A stretch of DNA of 64,000 bases. Source: an uncultured Flavobacteriales bacterium. Lineage in GTDB: Bacteria > Bacteroidota > Bacteroidia > CAIKAF01. The first letter of the stretch is position 1, and every line of letters begins with the position of its first letter. Made by a program: the position numbers and the translations under genes. Below, in pieces: positions 25,526-34,100 of this stretch. Under the pieces are notes generated by a model. It did no database searches. It was not told where the DNA came from and saw only the letters and a program-made list of their open reading frames with translations. The stretch is taken from contig CAIKAF010000006.1 of the NCBI GenBank assembly GCA_903825395.1, forward strand, positions 62,001-126,000, read 5' to 3'.

Positions 25526-25548
25526 AATAAATCAGATTAATTCCAACA

Positions 25549-26127
25549 TCATGTTGCGGCGCAGTCCTTGGGTGTTGAACCAGGACGACTAAAAAACCGC
25601 AGCCAGCCAACAAACAATAAAAAAATTAGGCCGTATGTGATGAATACGTAGGTGTAGGAATGATTGAAGGCATAAAAGGCCGAACTGGAATAGCGCTGCA
25701 TGAACATCAATCCTGTAAGGCGAAACAGATTGCTGGCTTGCACCAGAAGTACGCCCACAGGCAAAAACCAGGCTTTTTGACGAAGGCGACCGGGGAAAAG
25801 TACAATCAACAAAGAAAAAATGACCGTGGCCGGTATGGCCAGGCAATGGTCTTCAATGGCTAAGCCGCGTGTGCCTTCCAGATAAATGACTATGCCCTCT
25901 TGCCGAACCTGTTCTTCTCCAACGGCCTGTGCGACCATGCCCAGGAAGTCCACATTGAGTTTTCCCATCCACACATTAAAGGCATTGCGGGCAGCATTTA
26001 TTTCAGGGATTAGATACGTTATGGCAACGTAGCCTTTCCACAGGCCATAAGACAAGGCCATGCGAGCCATAAAACCAAGGGGATGCGTCCCGTCTTTAAT
26101 GGCATTCAGGCTTCCCGATTTAAGCAT
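25549..26127 (-). CDS. Exosortase/archaeosortase-like membrane transpeptidase
   Basis: 192 residues with about five membrane helices. The three residues of the exosortase active site are in the right order: Cys95 (EDHCLAIPATVIFS), Arg136 (ASNLFRLTGL) and His156 (FNHSYTYVFI). Enzymes of this family cut and re-attach surface proteins that carry a C-terminal sorting tag. The Flavobacteria type XrtF is of similar size, and the EGCNA-type motif there corresponds to EDHC here. No PEP-CTERM-like target is seen in the window. The gene follows the multi-pass protein at 26136-26930 by 8 nt, so they form one unit. Confidence 0.7.
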   Translation of the reverse strand: MLKSGSLNAIKDGTHPLGFMARMALSYGLWKGYVAITYLIPEINAARNAFNVWMGKLNVDFLGMVAQAVGEEQVRQEGIVIYLEGTRGLAIEDHCLAIPATVIFSLLIVLFPGRLRQKAWFLPVGVLLVQASNLFRLTGLMFMQRYSSSAFYAFNHSYTYVFITYGLIFLLFVGWLRFFSRPGSTPKDCAAT

Positions 26128-26135
26128 CGGTAAAA

Positions 26136-26930
26136 TTAAATGCGTTGGAAAAAGACCAAAATAAAGGAGCCAAATGCCACGACCCCAAAAATCAACAGTC
26201 GATAGTCGATTTTATAAAAAGTGGAATTCTTGTAGACGGATGGAGCCGACCCGACAAATCCAAAACTCAGGGCTACAGAGGTGAGTATAGAGCCCAGAGC
26301 CGTTAAAGATGCCCACCAAAAAAACAAATGATCGGTATTTCTGCGGCCTAAAAAATACGCCATCACAGCGAGAATTAGGGTGGGAAATGCAAGATGCCAA
26401 AATGCAAACTTAGACTTACCTCCATGGGTTTGAAGTAGAGAAGCGCTATTAGAAAACTGCAGAACTTCAGGCCCCAAAAACAAAACTGGGATCAAGGAAA
26501 GTGAAAACCCTATTAAAAAAAAGACCAGGGAAAACTCAATTGGAACCCCCATATAGACCAGAAAGTCAGCAACCACACCTGTTTTATTGAACGCGCTGGC
26601 TAAAAATGCTCCAGGCCAAGTGAAGGAAAAAAGCCGAATTGAAAAAATGACTGAGCGTAGCGGATGGTTGGTGGAACGGAGATCTCGAGTTGCAAGAGTC
26701 AAAGCGCCGGCCAAAATCGGTAAACCCAATAGGGCCGCCATGAAATAAAATATGGCTCCAGATTTTGTCCAATTTCGTTCATTCTCGATGGAAATATCCA
26801 AATCTCCCCACACAAAACTTGGATTCAAGTCCAAAGCTTGCAGGGTAACCAGAGAGCATACTGACCAAAGCCAACTGCCTACTGCAAATGCCAAAACAAC
26901 TGACATAAAGGCATTAAGCCGAGCATTCAT
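26136..26930 (-). CDS. Multi-pass membrane protein, partner of the exosortase-like gene
   Basis: About 264 residues from an ATG at 26930 (the frame extends to a TTG at 26960). It has about seven hydrophobic segments and an extracytoplasmic loop after the first (about 35-55, LNPSFVWGDLDISIENERN). The last helix is followed immediately by a short FFQRI tail. No family recognised. Being 8 nt upstream of the exosortase-like gene on the same strand, it may be an accessory subunit, as exosortases in Bacteroidota often have a dedicated neighbour. It is divergent from the nucleotidyltransferase gene. Confidence 0.6.
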   Translation of the reverse strand: MNARLNAFMSVVLAFAVGSWLWSVCSLVTLQALDLNPSFVWGDLDISIENERNWTKSGAIFYFMAALLGLPILAGALTLATRDLRSTNHPLRSVIFSIRLFSFTWPGAFLASAFNKTGVVADFLVYMGVPIEFSLVFFLIGFSLSLIPVLFLGPEVLQFSNSASLLQTHGGKSKFAFWHLAFPTLILAVMAYFLGRRNTDHLFFWWASLTALGSILTSVALSFGFVGSAPSVYKNSTFYKIDYRLLIFGVVAFGSFILVFFQRI

Positions 26931-27014
26931 CCATTTTGTTTTACCTGCAAATGTAATCAATCTGAAAAAACTCTTTCCCCCCGCTCAAAACCAATCCCCT
27001 TTCTATCAATTTAT

Positions 27015-27022
27015 TAAATTTG
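27015..27022 (+). promoter_or_regulatory. -7 element upstream of the nucleotidyltransferase operon
   Basis: TAAATTTG, a match to TAnnTTTG, 24 nt before the ATG at 27047. A TTG at the usual upstream distance is missing. Confidence 0.45.
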
Positions 27023-27046
27023 TGGTTTAATCGACTCGATTTTATC

Positions 27047-28054
27047 ATGAACATCATAATTCCCATGGCCGGAATGGGTAAGCGCATGCGGCCTCATACT
27101 TTAACCATCCCGAAACCCCTTATTCCTATTGCAGGGAAACCCATAGTTCAACGCTTGGTGGAAGACATTGCCAGAGTTTGCCCAGATAAAATCGACCACA
27201 TTGTTTTTGTTACGGGACATTTTGGAGAAGAAGTAGAGCAAAAACTGATTCAAGCCGCAGAAAAAGTAGGAGCTACAGGACACATTCGCTATCAGGAAGA
27301 GGCCTTGGGAACTGCCCATGCCGTGTATTGTGGTCAAGAGTTTTTAAACGGACCCACCGTGATTGCCTTTGCCGATACGCTCTTTTCTGCCGACTTTAAA
27401 ATGAACACCCAGCAAGAAGGCATCATTTGGGTAAAAGACGTGGAAGATCCTTCTGCCTTTGGAGTCGTAACTCTAGATTCTGAAGGATATATCAATGGGA
27501 TGGTCGAAAAACCCAGCACCTTCGTTTCCAATTTAGCCATCATCGGCATTTATTTTGTGAAAAACGGCAATGGCCTTAAATCAAAAATTGAGCACCTGCT
27601 GAACAACAATCTGAAAACAAAAGGAGAATTCCAGCTGACCGATGCCCTGGAATCGATGCGGACAGAGGGCGCTCGTTGGTCAACCGGAGCCGTTAACGAA
27701 TGGCTGGATTGTGGGAATAAAGATGCCACCGTATATACAAATCAACGCATTCTGGAATTAAATCAATCTCGAGAAAATTTAATTTCCGGGAAGGCTGAAA
27801 TCATCCAGTCTGTCATTATTGAACCCTGCTTTATTGGGCCGGGTGTACGCATTGAAAATTCGGTGGTCGGCCCCCATGTTTCCATTGGCGCGAACACTAC
27901 CGTACTCAATTCCATCCTGAAAAACAGCATAGTTCAAGAACATTCAACCATTCAAGATACCCTGCTTCAAGATTCCATGGTTGGAAACCATGCCTCACTG
28001 CGTTCAGAGCCCTGCCGCTATTCCCTTGGAGATTACTCTACGCATGAAGGGTAA
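27047..28054 (+). CDS. Sugar-1-phosphate nucleotidyltransferase with hexapeptide repeats
   Basis: 335 residues. The N-terminal GT-A-like domain begins IIPMAGMGKRMRPHTLTIPKPLIPIAGKP in pieces typical of GlmU/RmlA-type enzymes (G-x-G-x-R-M plus K-P), with EEALGTAHAV and VEKPST further in. The C-terminal third (about 250-320) has left-handed beta-helix repeats (IEPCFIGPGVRIENSVVGP). It transfers a nucleotide to a sugar-1-phosphate, supplying activated sugars for cell-wall or surface polymers; no acetyltransferase motif is obvious. The ATG at 27047 has a -7 element upstream. The following TPR gene overlaps its end by 11 nt. Confidence 0.9.
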   Translation: MNIIIPMAGMGKRMRPHTLTIPKPLIPIAGKPIVQRLVEDIARVCPDKIDHIVFVTGHFGEEVEQKLIQAAEKVGATGHIRYQEEALGTAHAVYCGQEFLNGPTVIAFADTLFSADFKMNTQQEGIIWVKDVEDPSAFGVVTLDSEGYINGMVEKPSTFVSNLAIIGIYFVKNGNGLKSKIEHLLNNNLKTKGEFQLTDALESMRTEGARWSTGAVNEWLDCGNKDATVYTNQRILELNQSRENLISGKAEIIQSVIIEPCFIGPGVRIENSVVGPHVSIGANTTVLNSILKNSIVQEHSTIQDTLLQDSMVGNHASLRSEPCRYSLGDYSTHEG

Positions 28055-29732
28055 ACGGTTCTTGTTGCTGTTCTGTTTCGCCATTGTTCCCAGCATTTGG
28101 GCTCAAGAAACAGAGGCTAGAGTAGCCTTTAAGCAGGCATTCTACACCGCCACAACGCAAAAAATAATCCAAAACAATAAAAAGGCCTTAGAGCTTTTTA
28201 TCGACCTCTGTGCTAAATATCCTGAAGAGGCCGGCCCTGCTCATGAAGTCGCACAGCTGCTGGCTGAAAAAAATCCCGAAATGGCCTTGCCTTTTGCTCA
28301 ACAAGCCCTTCGCCTGCAGCCCAAAGAACCTTGGTTTCATTACTCGGTAATTGGACTTTTAGATAAATTAAATAAAAAAGAGGAGGCTGCCGCGCTTAAA
28401 ATGGGCTTGTTCAACCTGAATAAAGACTTCGAACAAGCGGTCGAAGCCGCCAATTGGTGGATTGAGAGCAACAACCGCAAGCAGCTGTCGAAGTGGATTG
28501 CTCAATTTATTCAACAACCAGAATACCAATCGGAAGCCATACGGGTGGAACTTGCCCAATACCGCAAGCTCAACAATCCTAAAAAATACCTCAAAGCCGT
28601 TCAAAAGCTCTACGCCAAATTCCCAAACGAAGCGGTGGTATTGGGTTCCATGGCTGAGGCTCAAGGGCAGCTGAAGAATTGGAAAGAAGCAGAAGGCCTG
28701 TACCGGCAACTTGCCCAGGAACATCCCAATGACATAAAGGTGCATTTTGCTTTGGCTCAAGCCCTCGAATCTCAGGGATTGTTGGATTCGGCCCAGGCCT
28801 CGCTCGGTCGAGGCTTTCTACACCCTGCCGTTCCACTTTCCGTTAAAATCCAAGTGCTGCAATCCCTTCTAAACTCCTCAGAAAAAAAGCCACACCGACA
28901 AAAACAGGCACTGCATTTAAGCCGAATCCTTCAGATGGAACATGGGGCAGAGCCCTCTACCTATTCCCTATTGGGCGACATTTACGCCAACGAAGGCCTC
29001 CTCGATACTGCAATTTTGTGGTATCGCCGCCATGTTGAGGCGGCGCCTCCCAACCAAACCGTATTTTATCAATTGGTGCGGTTGGAATTATCGAAAGGCC
29101 AATGGAAGCAAGCATTGAAAACCGCAGAAAAAATGGCCTCCCTGTATCCGGCCAATGCCATCTCTTACCTCTATTTTGGCACAGCACTGAATAAAAACAG
29201 CCAATTCGAAACCGCCCTTGAACAACTTAAAAACGGAGAATCCTACATTCCCGCTTCTGAAATCAATTGGAGGCTCCTCTTATTGTATGAAAAGGCCATT
29301 TCGTATGCCGAATTGCATAAATACGACAGAGCGAAAATTGAAATTGGTAGAGGGCAAGATTTGGTTCAGTTCAATGGTCCATTGGCCCTATTGCACATAT
29401 ACCTGATGCTGCATGAGGGCGCTGCGGAATCAGAAATACAGGCGGCACTGAACCTGTATTCAGAACGAGAAGGCGAAACTGAGGCCGTTAAAGCCGCCCG
29501 ATATCTGCTCCAAGCAAAAAAGCTAAGTGCAGAGCAAGTACGGGAATCTTTAAACGATGCCCTGAAAACCAGCGGACCCGATGCTGTCGCTTTGGAATGG
29601 ATTGGCGATGCCTTTCGGCATCTGGGCATGACCGAACAGGCCAAGTTAGCCTACATGAAAGCTTTGGAATTAAATCCAATTCTAATTGGGCATCTGCAAG
29701 ATAAAGTATCATCTTTGTCTGAAATTCCATGA
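28044..29732 (+). CDS. Periplasmic TPR protein
   Basis: 562 residues. The ATG at 28044, inside the end of the previous gene, starts a good signal peptide (MKGKRFLLLFCFAIVPSIWAQ). The rest is built of tetratricopeptide repeats, e.g. AEGLYRQLAQEHPNDIKVHFALAQALESQG, GLLDTAILWYRRHVEAAPPNQ and MTEQAKLAYMKALELNP. Likely a scaffold in the periplasm. In many Bacteroidota the order nucleotidyltransferase, TPR, DUF4292 is kept, suggesting a joint envelope role. The next gene overlaps by 4 nt (ATGA). Confidence 0.85.
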   Translation: MKGKRFLLLFCFAIVPSIWAQETEARVAFKQAFYTATTQKIIQNNKKALELFIDLCAKYPEEAGPAHEVAQLLAEKNPEMALPFAQQALRLQPKEPWFHYSVIGLLDKLNKKEEAAALKMGLFNLNKDFEQAVEAANWWIESNNRKQLSKWIAQFIQQPEYQSEAIRVELAQYRKLNNPKKYLKAVQKLYAKFPNEAVVLGSMAEAQGQLKNWKEAEGLYRQLAQEHPNDIKVHFALAQALESQGLLDSAQASLGRGFLHPAVPLSVKIQVLQSLLNSSEKKPHRQKQALHLSRILQMEHGAEPSTYSLLGDIYANEGLLDTAILWYRRHVEAAPPNQTVFYQLVRLELSKGQWKQALKTAEKMASLYPANAISYLYFGTALNKNSQFETALEQLKNGESYIPASEINWRLLLLYEKAISYAELHKYDRAKIEIGRGQDLVQFNGPLALLHIYLMLHEGAAESEIQAALNLYSEREGETEAVKAARYLLQAKKLSAEQVRESLNDALKTSGPDAVALEWIGDAFRHLGMTEQAKLAYMKALELNPILIGHLQDKVSSLSEIP

Positions 29733-30544
29733 AGATGTTCCGGGGCTTTTGGCTATTGGTAATGGTTGGTTTTGGCTGCGTGGCTCCAAAGGCTCGTAAG
29801 CCATTGCAAGAGCTGAACCAGGCAAACCTTGCCGTTCAAAAGCAATTTGATTCGCTGTTGAGCAATCAACCCGATTGGCAGTGGATGGAAGCGAAATTCA
29901 ACGCCGACATTCTGGTCGGAGATGAGCGCTTTTCGGCCAAAGGTCGACTTCGCATGCGCAACGACAGCTTAATCTGGCTGTCCATAAAGCCTGACATCGC
30001 CATCATCGAAGTATTTCGCATCATCATCGTTAATGATACCGCGCAGGTGCTCGATTTGCTGAATAAAAAGTATTACTCGGGCTCCGTTCGGCAAGCCACC
30101 TCATGGTTAGGTCCGGAAAGTGGCTTGGCCGAGCTGCAAAACATCATTTGGGGCTACCCCTTTTTAATTCATTCCAAAGAGAAATTTTCTTCCTATTTGG
30201 CCGACAAGGAAACCGTATTAAGCACCTTCGGCAGTCTGGAGGAGCCCTCCTTGCCCAATATTGATGGGCAGCGCTTGCGCTTTTTCGGCTTGGGTCGGTT
30301 GAGCGAAAGCCTGATTGTTCGTGCTGCGGAACAGCAACGCATTCGAATGGAATTCACGGGCTACCATCCCATCGAAAAACAATTGTGGCCGGGGAAAATC
30401 GAAATTTCTACGCGGGCCAACGCCAAAGACATTCGCATCAGCTTAGACATGCAGCGCGTGCAATTGCAGGGGCCGCTCGATTTCCCCTTCACCGTGCCCG
30501 ACGCCTATCCGCGCTTCAATTTAAGTCAATTCGGGGGGAAATAA
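29729..30544 (+). CDS. DUF4292 lipoprotein
   Basis: 271 residues. The start overlaps the TPR stop (ATGA). The signal peptide ends in a lipobox (VMVGFGC). The mature part is beta-rich: MEAKFNADILVGDERFSAKGRLRMRNDSLIWLSI is the DUF4292 signature, followed by FRIIIVNDTAQVLDLLNKKYYSG, and the C-terminal GKIEISTRANAKD. The fold is probably LolA/LppX-like, for binding lipids or lipoproteins, but this is inferred. In related genomes it is usually followed by an EnvC-like M23 peptidase; here a GC-rich element follows instead, 16 nt after the stop. Confidence 0.85.
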   Translation: MKMFRGFWLLVMVGFGCVAPKARKPLQELNQANLAVQKQFDSLLSNQPDWQWMEAKFNADILVGDERFSAKGRLRMRNDSLIWLSIKPDIAIIEVFRIIIVNDTAQVLDLLNKKYYSGSVRQATSWLGPESGLAELQNIIWGYPFLIHSKEKFSSYLADKETVLSTFGSLEEPSLPNIDGQRLRFFGLGRLSESLIVRAAEQQRIRMEFTGYHPIEKQLWPGKIEISTRANAKDIRISLDMQRVQLQGPLDFPFTVPDAYPRFNLSQFGGK

Positions 30545-30560
30545 TTTTTATTTTTTTGGA

Positions 30561-30706
30561 GGGCGGCTATTCCGGCTTTCGTGGGTAGTACGCGTTGCGG
30601 CGGCCGCGGCAGCAGTGGGTGCAGCGTGGCTCCCAAGGTCGCCCGCTCCACCCACGCTGCCGGGGCCTCCGCCACTGCGCGCTACCCTACTCAATCCGGG
30701 CCGCAC
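30561..30706 (+). repeat. GC-rich structured element, family G copy 3
   Basis: About 146 bp, starting 16 nt after the DUF4292 stop. On the plus strand it has GGGCGGC, the core GGCTCCCAAGGTCGCC, and clear stems: TGGGTG with CACCCA, GGCAGC with GCTGCC around the core, and outer GGGTAG/CTACCC with CGCG/CGCG. T7 precedes the first G block. Confidence 0.75.
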
Positions 30707-31110
30707 AGCACCTTAATGGTATCAATACCATAGAACGGGGATTAAACCATTACGCCTAAATTAGGCGATAAAAAGAATAGACCAGCCGATTTTAAAATAC
30801 GTTGATTTGTAGCTCTTTAATCAAAATAAAGACCTAAAAATACCGGAAAACCGAATTATTTTTGCCTCAAAACGACATTTTTTTAATTGTTTTGGGTGAT
30901 TATTTTTTGGAATGAATTGCTTATTCGTTTGATTTCTAATTAATTAGATAATTCGGCTATCCTGAATTTAATTTTCAGTTCAAACAGCTGCTCTTTCCAG
31001 AGGCTGACTTTCGAATACATTTGTTGTGTCCTAAGCCATTGAAAGAACCCAATTCATTCATATTAAAGGACATTTTAATTTTAAACCACTTAAATGTGGC
31101 AGTTACCGCT
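30707..31110 (+). other. AT-rich upstream region of the T9SS protein with likely promoter
   Basis: No gene seen. A 15-bp palindrome CGCCTAAATTAGGCG at 30753-30767 and long A/T tracts. TACATTTG at 31016-31023 fits TAnnTTTG and would give a leader of about 85 nt before the ATG at 31111. No TTG is found at the right distance. Confidence 0.4.
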
Positions 31111-34100
31111 ATGAAAAAATGTGCATTCATAGGGCTTATTTTCGTATGGAATGTGGCTCTTTTTGGACAAGCCGGACTCATTTATAAACCCTCCTCTTCC
31201 GTTTTTGGAAAAAGTGTGTTGGATCCCAATGGAGATGGGTATGTTTCTACCACTTCCGCGGGATACAGCTCTACCAACGATGGTCCAAGTTATTCAGAAC
31301 ACACTTGGATTCCATTGCCCACCATGGAAAATGAGCCGCACAGCGATTTGGTCACCGGAGCCAATGGGGGTCATACCGATATCGTCAACAATGGCACAGG
31401 CCAATCGGTATATGTGTTGGTGAAAACCATTGGAGGAGTCGATTACTTAATGGTGCGTTTCCGTATTGGTAAGGCCTCTACCGCCTCGAAAGGCTATTCA
31501 TTGTTGATTGATACAGACGGAAATTTTGGGACTGTCGTTGGCAACAACCCCGGTTTTGAAAAGGAAGTGGTGTTGGAAACGGGAACCCGTGTTGGGGTAT
31601 ACACCCACAATGGAAGCTCAACCACTCAAGATCAGTCCTATGACATTAATCAATACCACCACCGAGCCATTGCCGCCAGTTCCACCAATGGAGATGCCGA
31701 TTATTTTTACGATTACTTTGTGCCACTATCATCGTTAAACTGCACCACCGCAGTTCGAATTGTGGGCACCACCATCACTTCTGCCCAGAGCGGCATTTCA
31801 GGTACCGTATCTGACTTCAACGGCATTGACGATAAAAAATACGGAAACGATCGATTGACCTTATTTAAGGCCATGATCAATTCATTCCCAACCGGGGTCA
31901 CCTTAAATGACCTTAAAACCGCTGCATACACCTTCCCTCCCATGAAATTCCCTGCGCCAACGGTAAACGATGGCTTAACTACATCAAGCACCAGCATAAG
32001 TGGAACCAGTACCGAGCCCAATGGCACAGTTGTAGAAGTGTATAAGAACGGGTCAACCGTGCTGGGAAAAGCAACGGTCAGCTCAAATGCATATACCCTT
32101 TCCGGAGTTTCTGGCTTAAGTCAGGGAGATAAAATTAACGCCCGTACGCTTTTTCATTACAGAAGCACAAACGCATCATCCAGTGGAACAACCTTAACTG
32201 TGGGAGATTCAACAGGCCTGAGGGTGGGAATGCCCCTTTCGTTTGTTTCGGGTACCGGGGTATTTGCCAGCGGAACCACCATTTCCTCCATAACCAACGG
32301 CACCACCGCCATTCTAAGCGCAACCCCAACAACACCATTGTCCTCTGCAACAATTACAGGCAGCAACAAAACCGCGTCGGATACATCGAATACGGTGGTG
32401 GTATTTGCGGCGGCGGCTTGCTATACAGCTCCACCTACAAATTTAGTAAGAGGTGATACGGCCAACCCCCCAAAATATATGGTAAAAGGCAAGTATGCCA
32501 ACGCTGACGGTTCGTCAATTCCAAACAACACAACTGTTTTAATTCGATTGTTTAGGCAGGCTGAGGGATCCGGACAGTTCATAGAACTTACATCACACGC
32601 TAACTACCCAGCTCCTAGATATGTCCAAACAGATGGAACATGGGCCTTTGTCACCATTCTCAGCAATCAGGAACTTAATGATGCTGCAATTTATGCAACG
32701 GCGACTTTAAATGGATGTCAATCAACCTACTCATCGGGTCTTTTAAAAACATCGGGAGGGCCACAATTAACAACCGCCCCAACCATCTTAACTACAACTG
32801 TTCTTGAATCAGCGACGGTATCTAGGACCATTTCCATTCAAAACAACGCTGCAAGTACAGCCATTTTATACTTATATAAGAGTGGCGTTCTAATTGACTC
32901 AACATCATCATGGATAGCCTCAGGAGGAACAGGAACCATCACTTACACTGGTTTTGCTGATGGGGATGTCTTAATTTCTCGGGCTAGATCAAGTAGCGCA
33001 AACACTTATTTGTCAAATAATTCAAATTCCGTTATAGTAACCAAAAGCACAGTCCAAACAACACCACCTATAATTACTGGCACGTACTTAAATGGAGGCA
33101 CTAGCGTATCGGGAACCTGCGCTGAAATCGGTGGAACTGAAATCAAGGTATATAAAAATGGAGCCATCCTTGGCACCACCACCCTGTCGGCCTTTGGCAC
33201 CTGGACTTTAACCGGAATCACATTGGCTACGAACGATGTCATCACCGCTTATGCAACTGCCCCAGGGAAAACATTAAGCGCAGTATCCAACTCAGTTACA
33301 GTCCAAGCCTCTGCTCCAGCAGCGCCCACCATTACCAACTCCTATTTAGCTGGCGGAGATACCATTACCGGAACCTCTGCAGCCTCCCAAGTAGTAATTG
33401 TTTACATTGATGGTTCACCTGTAGATACCGTTACCGCCAACGGAAGCGGAAATTGGATTTCAATCGGATTAAAGCCAAAAAAAGAACTATACAAGGGTGC
33501 CGTACTGCATGCTACTGTATTAACAAATGGCATTGAAAGCCCCATATCCAACACAAAAACAGTGGGTGGAGTTGACAGCTATTCCATAGAAATTCGATCG
33601 GCTGGTGCCCTCCTCCACGAACCCAACATCAATCTGACTTCGGGCATCGATTTTCAAGTGGAAATTCGGGCCCTGAATCTACCGGAATACACGTCTGCGG
33701 CATCTGCCTCTAGCAGTGGCACTACCATTACTGTCGCTAGCGTTACAGGATTGGATACCGGTATGGTGGTAAAAGTGAGCGCAGGAACCGGCAGCTTTTT
33801 GCCGGGGACCAAAGTGGTGAGCATTAATGTGGGTAATAACACCTTCGTGGTTTCAAAGACACCCACAACAGCGCTATCTTCGGCTACAGTAAAAGGAGCA
33901 AAAGTGTTAAGTGGGTACACCAGCCCTGTAAACCTAAGCTCCACCAAACCTATCCTATTGTTTACCGGCGCAGGCCAATCCTTCGTTTCCGGCCACCTTG
34001 GTTACAATGGTTTGCCCAACAACGATACTGTAACCGTGGCTCTAGGAGGAAATGGCTCCGGAATCCCTCTGCGCGTTACCAACCCTGATGATCCAACCGC

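Noticed and set aside
30753-30767. Palindrome CGCCTAAATTAGGCG as an operator.
   Set aside because: A single occurrence, too far (over 340 nt) from the next gene, and no matching site elsewhere in the window.
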